Shown: piece by piece, positions 43,984-52,289 of the stretch
Layout: every line of letters begins with the position of its first letter
How positions within the stretch are numbered: the stretch's first letter is position 1
The notes under the pieces: model-generated
Seen by the model: the letters and a program-made list of their open reading frames with translations, nothing else
What the model was told of the DNA's origin: nothing
The model's database searches: none
From: Sulfurivirga sp964427185
GTDB lineage: Bacteria > Pseudomonadota > Gammaproteobacteria > Thiomicrospirales > Thiomicrospiraceae
Direction of reading: 5' to 3'
Length of the DNA: 57,557 bases
NCBI GenBank assembly: GCA_964427185.1
Contig: CAYRSN010000004.1
Span: 1 to 57,557, forward strand
Program-made: the position numbers and the translations under genes

Positions 43984-44654
43984 GTGATGACATTCTCTCC
44001 TCGCTCTATCCGTTTGCGGAGGGCAATAAATCCGTGCCGGAAGTGACAGATGCCGATCTGAGTGCTTCCATTGAGCAGAAAGTGGCCGAAAGTGTAGATG
44101 CCAAGCAGCGTTTTTTCAGTGAGCAACAGGCAGATTTTATTGCCGCTGCCCGCCTGATGGCGCAGGTTTACGAAAATAAAGGGCAGATGTTTACCATGGG
44201 AAACGGTGGCTCCAACTGTGATGCCAGCCACCTGGCATTAGAGTTTCTCCATCCGGTGACCGCAGGTCGTCCCGCCTTGCCGGCTCTGAACTTGGGATGT
44301 GATGTTACCACTATTACTGCCACCAGCAATGACCTGGGTTTTGACAATGCCTATGTGCGTCAGTTGATCGCCTATGCCCGCGAAGGGGATCTGCTGGTAG
44401 GGTTTTCCACCTCTGGGCATTCCGGTAACCTCATGCGTGCTTTTGAAAAAGCCAAAGAGCTGGGGCTACATACGCTGGGGTTTGCCGGTATGGACGGTGG
44501 CGAGATGGCACGCTCTGAGGCAGTGGATATCTGTCTGGTCGTCCCCACCAACAGCGTGCACCGGGTACAGGAGTGTCATTTGAACGCTTACCACATTCTC
44601 TGGGATCTGGTGCACACCCTCTTGGCCAATGCGCGCGAACGTAAAGTGAAATAA
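43980..44654 (+). CDS. SIS-domain protein, GmhA-like phosphoheptose isomerase, inside the hyp operon
   Basis: 224 aa. Sugar isomerase (SIS) fold close to sedoheptulose-7-phosphate isomerase GmhA. Active-site elements are intact: TMGNGGSNCDASHLALEFLHP, GFSTSGHSGNLMRAF and QECHLNAYH. The N-terminus is about 25 residues longer than GmhA. It overlaps hypC by 4 bp and lies 9 bp before hypD, so it is made together with the Hyp proteins. A role in hydrogenase maturation is suggested only by position; it could also serve LPS heptose synthesis. Confidence 0.85.
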   Translation: MSDDILSSLYPFAEGNKSVPEVTDADLSASIEQKVAESVDAKQRFFSEQQADFIAAARLMAQVYENKGQMFTMGNGGSNCDASHLALEFLHPVTAGRPALPALNLGCDVTTITATSNDLGFDNAYVRQLIAYAREGDLLVGFSTSGHSGNLMRAFEKAKELGLHTLGFAGMDGGEMARSEAVDICLVVPTNSVHRVQECHLNAYHILWDLVHTLLANARERKVK

Positions 44655-44663
44655 GGAGCAGAT

Positions 44664-45803
44664 ATGGACATCGTAAAAGGTTTCAGAGATGGTGAGCAGG
44701 CACAGAAAATTGCCCGCGCCATTGGCGAGCTGGTCAAACAGGTACCCGACAGCCACAAACGTCCTTTGCAGTTTATGGAGGTATGTGGCGGGCACACCCA
44801 TTCCATTTTTCGTTATGGCCTGAACCAACTGATGCCGGAAGAGATTGAATTTGTGCACGGCCCCGGCTGCCCGGTATGCGTGTTGCCCGTGGGTGTAGTG
44901 GATGATTGCATCAGCATGGCGGAGCGGGAGAATGTCATCTTCACCACCTTTGGGGATGCCATGCGCGTGCCCGGTTCGCAGAAATCTCTGCTGCAGGCTA
45001 AGGCAGACGGTGCCGATGTACGCATGGTCTATTCTCCGTTGGATGCTTTGAAGCTGGCACAGCAATATCCGGACAAGGAATTCGTATTTTTCGGGCTGGG
45101 GTTTGAAACCACCATGCCTTCTACAGCGCTGACAGTACAGAAAGCGGCGCAGATGGGACTGAAGAACTTCTCACTGTTCTGCAACCACATCACCATTATT
45201 CCCACCATCAAGGCCATGCTGGATTCTCCCGACATGCAGCTGGACGGCTTTATCGGCCCCGGACATGTGAGCATGATCATCGGCACGCGCCCTTACCGCT
45301 TTATTGCAGAACAGTACAAGCGTCCGCTGGTGGTGGCCGGCTTTGAGCCGCTGGATATCATGCAATCGGTCTATATGCTGGTCAAACAGCTGGTGGAAGG
45401 CCGCTCGGAAATCGAAAACCAGTACAACCGCATTGTGCCGGAAGAAGGCAATGCCCATGCACTGCAGGCCATCAATGATGTGTTTGAGCTAAGGCCTTAT
45501 TTTGAATGGCGTGGTCTGGGCTCCATTGACCACTCCGGTGTACAGATGCGGGAAAAGTACGCCGCGTGGGATGCGGAGAAGAAATTCGACCTGCCGCGGC
45601 GCAAAATTGCCGATCCGGATGCGGCACAGTGCGGTGAAGTGGTGAAAGGGGTGCTCAAACCCCATCAGTGCAAGCTTTTTGGCACGGCCTGTACGCCGGA
45701 AACGCCTATTGGTGCACTGATGGTCTCCTCTGAAGGCGCTTGTGCTGCTTACTACAACTATGGATCGGTTGAAATGCCCGTATCGGAAATAAAACGGAAT
45801 TAA
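44664..45803 (+). CDS. hypD: hydrogenase formation protein HypD
   Basis: 379 aa. Fe-S scaffold on which the Fe(CN)2CO unit is assembled with HypC. Signatures: EVCGGHTHSIFRYGL, FVHGPGCPVCVLP, the GFETT motif (FFGLGFETTMPS) and the C-terminal cysteine region (QCGEVVKGVLKPHQCKLFGTACTPETPIG). Normal length. Confidence 0.97.
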   Translation: MDIVKGFRDGEQAQKIARAIGELVKQVPDSHKRPLQFMEVCGGHTHSIFRYGLNQLMPEEIEFVHGPGCPVCVLPVGVVDDCISMAERENVIFTTFGDAMRVPGSQKSLLQAKADGADVRMVYSPLDALKLAQQYPDKEFVFFGLGFETTMPSTALTVQKAAQMGLKNFSLFCNHITIIPTIKAMLDSPDMQLDGFIGPGHVSMIIGTRPYRFIAEQYKRPLVVAGFEPLDIMQSVYMLVKQLVEGRSEIENQYNRIVPEEGNAHALQAINDVFELRPYFEWRGLGSIDHSGVQMREKYAAWDAEKKFDLPRRKIADPDAAQCGEVVKGVLKPHQCKLFGTACTPETPIGALMVSSEGACAAYYNYGSVEMPVSEIKRN

Positions 45804-45806
45804 CCT

Positions 45807-46859
45807 ATGTCAGTCAACCAGTTAAGAGAAGAATTAAAACAAAAACATAACCACCAGGCCATTCGCTTGGGTCATGGTGCCGGCGGGAAACAGATGGATG
45901 AGCTGATCAGCACGGTGATTGCACCGCTGTTTGGCATGACAGGCGGGCCGCTGGAGGATGCCGCGAAATTGGAAGTTGCCTCATTAGGTGCAGGGAGGCT
46001 GGCCATGACCACAGATTCCTATGTGGTCATGCCTTTGCAGTTTCCTGGCAGCTCCATTGGTCATCTGGCGGTCAACGGCACGGTGAATGACTTGGCCGTC
46101 TCCGGTGCCAAGCCACTGTATCTGACCTGCGGTCTGATCATGGAAGAGGGTTTGTCTTTTGATACGCTGATCGATGTGCTGGCGGATATGGCGGAATCGG
46201 CATTGAAAGCTGGTGTCCGTATTGTCACGGGAGACACAAAGGTGGTGGATCGCGGTCATGCCGATGGCCTGTTTATCAATACCGCGGGTATCGGCTGGGT
46301 GCCGGAGTGTGTGGATGTGGGCATCCATCGCATTCAGGCTGGAGACAAACTGATTCTCTCCGGGCCGTTGGGAGAACATGGCGCGGCCATTCTCATTGCC
46401 CGGGGGGAGCTGGCACTAGAAAGTGAAATCCAGTCCGACTGCCAGCCACTTAACCGCTTGGTGGAAGTCATGCTGGCAACCGATGGGGTGCACGCCATGC
46501 GGGATGTCACCCGTGGCGGTTTGGGGTCTGTGGCCAATGAGTTCGCCGAAGGCAGCGGGTTGGGTGTGATACTGGAAGAAGCGGCGATCCCCGTGCCGGA
46601 AGAGGTGCATGGTTTCTGTGATGTGCTGGGGCTGGATTTTCTCTACCTTGCCAATGAAGGCAAGCTGCTGGCTGTTGTGGCAGCGGAAAAAGCTGATGCT
46701 GTGTTGGATGCCATGCATGCTTTGCCTGAAGGTGCTCAGGCTGCCGTAATTGGTGAGGTGGTAGCAGAACATACCGGCCGAGTGGTGGTGAAAACCAGTT
46801 TTGGTAGCCACCGTATTCTGGATAAGCTGGTGGGCGAACAGCTCCCCAGAATCTGCTAA
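45807..46859 (+). CDS. hypE: hydrogenase maturation protein HypE
   Basis: 350 aa. Dehydrates the thiocarboxamide made with HypF to the thiocyanate that supplies CN ligands. AIR-synthase-like fold: RLGHGAGGKQMDELI, DSYVVMPLQFPGSSIGHLAVNGTVNDLAVSGA, and VMLATDGVHAMRDVTRGGLG. It ends with the modified cysteine tail PRIC. 3 bp after hypD. Confidence 0.97.
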   Translation: MSVNQLREELKQKHNHQAIRLGHGAGGKQMDELISTVIAPLFGMTGGPLEDAAKLEVASLGAGRLAMTTDSYVVMPLQFPGSSIGHLAVNGTVNDLAVSGAKPLYLTCGLIMEEGLSFDTLIDVLADMAESALKAGVRIVTGDTKVVDRGHADGLFINTAGIGWVPECVDVGIHRIQAGDKLILSGPLGEHGAAILIARGELALESEIQSDCQPLNRLVEVMLATDGVHAMRDVTRGGLGSVANEFAEGSGLGVILEEAAIPVPEEVHGFCDVLGLDFLYLANEGKLLAVVAAEKADAVLDAMHALPEGAQAAVIGEVVAEHTGRVVVKTSFGSHRILDKLVGEQLPRIC

Positions 46860-46883
46860 CACGATCATTTGAAAGGACTCTGA

Positions 46884-47864
46884 ATGTTGAACAAAAAGCT
46901 TTTTGCTGCGGTTTTGAGTATGACAGCTTTGAATGCCTGGGCACACCATGGCGTTGCCGGGCTGGGCACTGCAGGCTTGATTGGCCCTGGAGCACCGGTT
47001 GAATCTTCTACTGCGACTCCTTTGCCGCAAGGCAAAGTTTTTCTCTATGCCAAAGTGGATCACTCGGAATACAAGCGTACCGACAGCTCGACACCGGAAG
47101 CTACCTATTCGCAGTTTGATATGTTAGGTGTCGGATATGGCTTCAAGTCCTGGTTATCGGCTTATATGTTTTTACCTTATCACATTAAGGCGGAAAGCAG
47201 TGGGGGCACCAGTAGTGAAGGCTTTGCGGATGTTTCATGGATGGTGCAGCTGGGCTTGAAGTGGGACGATGGTTTGCGTCTGCAGCCTAAAAAAGAGAGC
47301 CTGGACGATTGGGAAGATTGGCACTTCACTCTGTATGGCGGCTCTACATTGCCGACTGGAGATCCAAATCACCGCCTTTCCGATGGTTCCATTGACCCTG
47401 GGAAATCTACGGGCTACGGTAATCCTGCCTATATGGTCGGCGCCACCATGACCAAATAGTGGGGCGGACGCTGGACACTGAATATGGAAACCTCCTATAT
47501 GATGTTTCAGTCCTATACCTATGTGACGGGCGATCAATATCAGTTTGGGAATGAGTTTCGCCTGAATGTTGCTCCTGTTTACCGTTTATGGAGTGACGGT
47601 GCCCGTAAAATGCGATTGGATGCTGCAGTAGAAGCCCAGTGGCTGGCATTGGAGCGGGATGAGCTCAACGGTGTGGGTGAGGCGGCTACCGGCGGACGGA
47701 TTTTATATATTACGCCCGGTGTGCGTCTTTACTACGACAATATCAGCCTGGCGCTGGGCTTGAAAATGCCCAGCTGGACGGATTTGAATGAATCAGACCA
47801 ACAGCAGGGCGCTGAAGGGAAGGAGGATTATCGTGTATTGTTCTCAGCCTCTTACCTTTATTAA
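46884..47864 (+). pseudogene. outer-membrane beta-barrel protein gene with in-frame amber codon
   Basis: One reading frame from 46884 to 47864 (about 326 codons) is broken only by TAG at 47457-47459; the frame continues at once with WGGRWTLNMETSY. The N-terminus is a signal peptide (ending LNAWA) followed by HHGVAGLGTAGLIGPG. The body has alternating aromatic beta-strands and the barrel end SASYLY. A CAG-to-TAG change would explain it. Likely a metal- or small-solute outer-membrane channel paired with the downstream DUF4198 gene. Could be a recent mutation, a sequencing error or suppression; I call it broken as read. Confidence 0.75.
47820..47835 (+). promoter_or_regulatory. ribosome-binding site fixing a GTG start
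   Basis: AAGGAGG just upstream, with six bases to GTG at 47833. The best Shine-Dalgarno in this area, so the DUF4198 gene starts inside the end of the outer-membrane protein gene. Confidence 0.7.
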
Positions 47865-48570
47865 AAGTGGCTGGAAAAAGGCGCTGATCGGCGCCTTTTT
47901 TCTAAGTGGTGTTTCTTATGCCTGGGCACATGACTATTTGGCGCTTGCAAATGGGGAGGCACTTACATTGCATCGAGGACACTTTTTTTCCGGTCATGAA
48001 GGGCAGGAAGTGCCGTTTAAAGCCGAACAGGTGAAACAGTATCTTTGTCTTCACGATGGCAAAGTGACTCAGCTTCCGCACCCATCAAATTACCCCCTTC
48101 CATTGGAGACGCGCTGCGATGTGCTTCGGGTCGATGTAGATGAAGGCATCTGGTCGCAAACCTGGACAAAGTTGGTGCCCAAGCCGCCTGCGCAGGTCGA
48201 TGGCATGGTGCTGAAAAGCTGGCATGCTTTTGAAGCTTTTAAATGGGGAAAACCTCAGGCTTTAAAAAACGGTCCGCTGGCATCGCAAGGGCTGGAGCTG
48301 GTCGTGCAATCTGCCCAACGTACCTTTTCACAAGGCGGCAAACTCAGGCTGATCGCCTATTTTAATGGTAAGCCTCAGCAAGGTGTTAAGGTCGCCTATA
48401 AAGGAAAGTTCAGGGGTGAAACGGACGAGGCAGGGAAAATTAACCTAAAATTGCGCCAGGCGGGCGTGCAACAGATCAGTGCCAGCTTTGAAGTAAAAAA
48501 CCCTGAAGGTGCAGAAGCAGGCTACCGCCTTTATAACGCAACTCTGCAGTTTACACTGCCATCTCCCTGA
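47833..48570 (+). CDS. DUF4198-like periplasmic protein, probable metal-uptake accessory
   Basis: 245 aa from GTG 47833. Signal peptide: basic SGWKK then ALIGAFFLSGVSYAWA, with cleavage before HDYLALANGE. The mature part resembles DUF4198 (NikM/CbiM-linked periplasmic proteins) with a C-terminal Ig-like domain (GKLRLIAYFNGKPQQGVKV...). The codons for the signal peptide contain a perfect intrinsic terminator (47875-47901). It overlaps the barrel gene by 32 bp and precedes hupT by 19 bp. A nickel-related role is inferred from location. Confidence 0.75.
   Translation: MYCSQPLTFIKSGWKKALIGAFFLSGVSYAWAHDYLALANGEALTLHRGHFFSGHEGQEVPFKAEQVKQYLCLHDGKVTQLPHPSNYPLPLETRCDVLRVDVDEGIWSQTWTKLVPKPPAQVDGMVLKSWHAFEAFKWGKPQALKNGPLASQGLELVVQSAQRTFSQGGKLRLIAYFNGKPQQGVKVAYKGKFRGETDEAGKINLKLRQAGVQQISASFEVKNPEGAEAGYRLYNATLQFTLPSP
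47875..47901 (+). terminator. perfect intrinsic terminator inside the DUF4198 signal-peptide codons
   Basis: AAAAAGGCGC-TGATCG-GCGCCTTTTTT: 10-bp stem, 6-nt loop, T6. It starts 11 bp after the barrel-gene stop and 42 bp after the GTG start. It would act on untranslated RNA; ribosomes starting at GTG 47833 would cover it. Confidence 0.8.
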
Positions 48571-48589
48571 TTTTTAAAGGAAACAGGCT

Positions 48590-49861
48590 GTGTCTTCCAC
48601 TTCTGAACATGCCTCAGCACTCCAACTGGATGATGAAGCCTGGGTGGAAGTCTTGCGTAAGACAGAAGAGGCTTATGCTCGTTCAGTCCAGTATCAGGTG
48701 GAGCTGGAGCGCAAAAATGAGGAGCTGGAGCAGGCACATCAGTTTATCCATGCGGTGATTGATGCCATGTCGGATGTGCTGGTAGTACTGGATCACGATC
48801 TGAACATCCTTCAGGTGAACCGTGCCTGTATTGAACTGAGTGGATTTTCCTGTGATGCACTTTTGGGTAAGCCGGTTTCAATGCTTTTCAGGCTGGAAGA
48901 AGATTTTCTTCAGCGTATTCAGCATGGGCGTATTGAAGGGGAAATCCAGCTAAACATGCACACACGCCATGGCGAAATCCCTCTGGCGGTGCGCTGCAGC
49001 TGTCAAAACGCACATGCCTGCCCTGTAGATGTAGGGCGCGTGCTGGTGGGCAGGCCGATCGGTGAGCTTCTGGAAGCTTACTCTTCTTTACGTAAAGCCC
49101 ATGAAACCTTGCAGCGCACGCAGGAAACCATGATCCAGACTGAAAAGATGGCGGCATTGGGTCGTCTGGTGGCGGGTGTGGCGCACGAGTTGAGCAACCC
49201 CATCAGCTTCGTTTATGCCAACTTCAAAACATTGCGGTTTTATCTGGATCAGCTGTATCAGCACTGCCCACCCGAAACGGATGATGCGGCAATGATCTGG
49301 ACGGATATGCCCTCTTTGCTTTCCGGCACAGAAGAGGGCATTGTTCGGATTTCGAATCTGGTAAACCAGCTTAAGCAGTTCAGTCGCATTCAGAATGAGC
49401 GCACAGAGCCGCTGAAGCTGAAAAAACAGGTAGAAGATGCCATTCGTCTGGTCAGTAAAAGCTCCGCAGAAGGTGAACGGCTTAAAGTGAAACTGTCCCT
49501 TCCTGAGGCACTGCGTGTTCAGGCTAATCTGGGCAAACTGCAACAGATTCTGGTTAATCTGATTCAGAATGCACTGGATGCCATGGCGCAGCAGGCGCAA
49601 CGTCAGCTTATTTTTTCCGTTGAAAAGAGAGCAGATAAATGCTGCCTGCAGATTCGCGACAGCGGGCCGGGCATCCCGCCGAACTTGCTGGATAAGGTAT
49701 TCGACCCGTTTTTTACTACCAAAGCGGTAGGTCAGGGAACCGGGCTAGGGTTAGCGATTAGCCGTGCACTTGCCGAAGAGATGGGCGGCAATCTTACTGC
49801 CTGGAACCATGCCGAAGGCGGTGCCGTATTTCAGCTGTGCCTGCCGGAGGCACCGGTATGA
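48590..49861 (+). CDS. hupT: hydrogenase-linked sensor histidine kinase HupT
   Basis: 423 aa from GTG 48590 with AAAGGA upstream. Cytoplasmic kinase: N-terminal coiled segment, PAS domain about 50-155 (AMSDVLVVLDHDLNILQVNRA), H-box MAALGRLVAGVAHELSNPIS near 190-205, catalytic domain with LVNLIQNALDAM, DSGPGIPPNLLDKVFDPFFTTK and GTGLGLAIS. No membrane spans. In Rhodobacter HupT phosphorylates HupR when HupUV sees no H2. Overlaps hupU by 4 bp. Confidence 0.93.
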   Translation: MSSTSEHASALQLDDEAWVEVLRKTEEAYARSVQYQVELERKNEELEQAHQFIHAVIDAMSDVLVVLDHDLNILQVNRACIELSGFSCDALLGKPVSMLFRLEEDFLQRIQHGRIEGEIQLNMHTRHGEIPLAVRCSCQNAHACPVDVGRVLVGRPIGELLEAYSSLRKAHETLQRTQETMIQTEKMAALGRLVAGVAHELSNPISFVYANFKTLRFYLDQLYQHCPPETDDAAMIWTDMPSLLSGTEEGIVRISNLVNQLKQFSRIQNERTEPLKLKKQVEDAIRLVSKSSAEGERLKVKLSLPEALRVQANLGKLQQILVNLIQNALDAMAQQAQRQLIFSVEKRADKCCLQIRDSGPGIPPNLLDKVFDPFFTTKAVGQGTGLGLAISRALAEEMGGNLTAWNHAEGGAVFQLCLPEAPV

Positions 49862-50850
49862 ATATTATCTGGCTGCAAAGCGGTGGGTGTTCCGGCTGCA
49901 CCATGTCCTTGATTACGGCAGAAACCCCGGATTTACTCACCTTGTCAGATATGCAGGGCTGGCAGTGGCGTTATTTTCCCTCTCTTTCGCCTCAATTACC
50001 CAACGGGCTGGCCGGGCTGCTGGAGGAAGTGGAAAGCAGCCGCTGGGTGCTGGATGTGCTCTGTCTGGAAGGCTCAGTGGTGACCGGGCCGGATCAGAGC
50101 GGTGCCTATCATCCCGCCGCGGGTATGGATATTGCCATGGTAGAGGTTATCAGTCGATTTATCCAGCAGGCACGTTATGTGGTGGCGGTGGGCAGCTGTG
50201 CAGCCTTTGGCGGGATTACCTCCGCCGCGCCGAACCCGACTGAATCCGTGGGTTTGCAATATCAACACAACTTGAACGGTGGGTTTCTGCCCGCCGAATT
50301 TCGCAGCCGTGCGGGGTTGCCGGTGATCAATATCGCCGGCTGTCCCGTACACCCTGATTGGGTGACGGAAACCCTGATGCTGCTGCAGGATAATGTGCTG
50401 GATGACAATGCACTGGATCCTTTAAACCGCCCCCGGTTTTATGCGGATAAGCTAGTGCATCATGGCTGTTCACGCAATGAATATTACGAATACAAAGCCA
50501 GTGCGGAACACCTGGGGGAGCAGGGTTGCATGATGGAAAACCTGGGTTGCATGGGTACGCTGGCACATGCAGACTGTAACCAGCGCGGCTGGAACGGTAG
50601 CAGCTGCTGCACTGAGGCAGGCTACCCGTGTGTAGACTGCACCGCGCCCACCTTTGGCGCTCGCCGCCATGGTTATCAGCAAACCCCCAAACTGGGCGGG
50701 ATCCCCGTCGGCCTGCCTACAGACATGCCAAAGGCCTGGTTTATTGCCCTGTCATCGCTGGCCAAGGCGGCAACGCCGGACAGATTGCGTAAAAATGCCA
50801 CGGCGGAACACCCTGTCATATCCCCGGAGATTAAAGAAATCAAACTATGA
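49858..50850 (+). CDS. hupU: H2-sensing regulatory hydrogenase small subunit HupU/HoxB
   Basis: 330 aa from ATG 49858. No Tat signal (starts MNIIWLQSGGCSGC), so it stays in the cytoplasm. Cluster cysteines: GGCSGCT, VGSCAAFGG, IAGCPVHPDW, then the C-terminal sets NLGCMGTLAHADCN and GYPCVDC. It has CSGC instead of the CTCC of HupS. Pairs with HupV as the H2 receptor for HupT. Coupled by 4-bp overlaps on both sides. Confidence 0.94.
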   Translation: MNIIWLQSGGCSGCTMSLITAETPDLLTLSDMQGWQWRYFPSLSPQLPNGLAGLLEEVESSRWVLDVLCLEGSVVTGPDQSGAYHPAAGMDIAMVEVISRFIQQARYVVAVGSCAAFGGITSAAPNPTESVGLQYQHNLNGGFLPAEFRSRAGLPVINIAGCPVHPDWVTETLMLLQDNVLDDNALDPLNRPRFYADKLVHHGCSRNEYYEYKASAEHLGEQGCMMENLGCMGTLAHADCNQRGWNGSSCCTEAGYPCVDCTAPTFGARRHGYQQTPKLGGIPVGLPTDMPKAWFIALSSLAKAATPDRLRKNATAEHPVISPEIKEIKL

Positions 50851-52289
50851 ATCGTCGTATCAAGCTGGGGCCGTTCAACCGTGTGGAAGGAGATCTGGAA
50901 GTTCAGCTTGAGCTGGATCATGGGGTCGTGCAGCATGCTTATGTGAATTCCACTCTGTTTCGCGGGTTTGAGTGGCTGCTGGCCGGGCGGCCGGTAGCTG
51001 ATGCGCTTGTGTACGCCCCACGGATCTGCGGGATTTGCTCGGTTTCCCAGTCCACTGCGGCGGCTTTTGCCATTGCCAAAGCGGCAGGTATCACACCGCC
51101 ACCTTCCGGGATATGGGCGCAGAATCTGATGCTGGCCTGTGAGAATGCCGCAGACCACCTGACCCATTTCTACCTGTTTTTCATGCCCGATTTTGCTCAT
51201 AAGCACTATGCTGCCGCACCTTGGTACGTGGACATACAGGCGCGTTTTGCCCCTATGGAAGGTGCCATCCTGCCCAAGGTACTGCAGGCGCGGGCACAAT
51301 GGTTGCATATCATGGGTATACTGGGCGGTCATTGGCCCCATACCCTGGCTATTCAGCCTGGTGGCACTACACATGTGCTTGAACAAAACCAGATCCAGCG
51401 CCTGCGTCTCATTCTGAAACAGTTTCAGCGGCTTTTGCAGACGGAGCTCTGCGGGGGGGTGGCGCTTGAAAATATTCTGGCCGCTGAAAGTATAGATGCC
51501 CTTAAAGAGATCGTTCCACCTCATAGTGATCTAGGGCGTTTTCTGATCATGTGTGATCAGTTGAACTTATGGACATTGGGGCAGACACCCGGGCGCATGT
51601 TCAGTTACGGTAACTATCCTACGCCAGAAGGGCACCGGGTTTTTCCTTCCGGTGTTTGGCGTAATGGTGAGTATGGCACCTTGAACACGCAGCAGATCGC
51701 AGAAGACATCAGCCATGCCAAATATGAAGGCACGTCCGGTGCGCCCTGGCAGGAAAAGGTAGCGCCTGCACCCCATAAAGAGACAGCCTACAGCTTTTGC
51801 AAAGCGCCACGGCTCAACGGTGAAGTATTTGAGTGTGGTGCTTTGGCACGGCAGTTGATGGACAGGCAGCCTTTGATGCAGGTGCTGATGGTGCAATATG
51901 GCAGTGTGGTCGCTACCCGGATGCTGGGCAGGCTGTGGGAACTGTTGCGCCTGCCAGCGCTGATGCAGAGCTGGCTGGCACAGCTAACGCCTCGAACAGA
52001 CTGGAATTTTCCTTATGATCAAAAGCTTGGCGGGCAGGGGCTTGGGCTGGTGGAAGCTGCGCGCGGCGGGTTGCTGCATTGGCTTGAGGTGGACAGAGGC
52101 CGTATTGAGAAATTTGAAATTATCGCTCCCACCACTTGGAATTTCTCTCCACGGGATGCCCAAGGGGTGCCCGGTGCTCTTGAGCAGGCACTGGAAGGCG
52201 TGTTTGTGGGGGATACGCCGCAGGATAACCCCACCGTGCAGCATATTGTGCGTTCTTTTGATCCGTGTATGGTGTGTACGGTGCACTGA
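50847..52289 (+). CDS. hupV: H2-sensing regulatory hydrogenase large subunit HupV/HoxC
   Basis: 480 aa. Ni-Fe subunit of the H2 sensor. Cysteine pairs RICGICSVSQ and DPCMVCTVH; the protein ends at that His with no C-terminal extension, as in regulatory hydrogenases, so no HupD cleavage is needed. Shorter than HupL (604). TGATG overlap with hypF. Confidence 0.95.
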   Translation: MNRRIKLGPFNRVEGDLEVQLELDHGVVQHAYVNSTLFRGFEWLLAGRPVADALVYAPRICGICSVSQSTAAAFAIAKAAGITPPPSGIWAQNLMLACENAADHLTHFYLFFMPDFAHKHYAAAPWYVDIQARFAPMEGAILPKVLQARAQWLHIMGILGGHWPHTLAIQPGGTTHVLEQNQIQRLRLILKQFQRLLQTELCGGVALENILAAESIDALKEIVPPHSDLGRFLIMCDQLNLWTLGQTPGRMFSYGNYPTPEGHRVFPSGVWRNGEYGTLNTQQIAEDISHAKYEGTSGAPWQEKVAPAPHKETAYSFCKAPRLNGEVFECGALARQLMDRQPLMQVLMVQYGSVVATRMLGRLWELLRLPALMQSWLAQLTPRTDWNFPYDQKLGGQGLGLVEAARGGLLHWLEVDRGRIEKFEIIAPTTWNFSPRDAQGVPGALEQALEGVFVGDTPQDNPTVQHIVRSFDPCMVCTVH

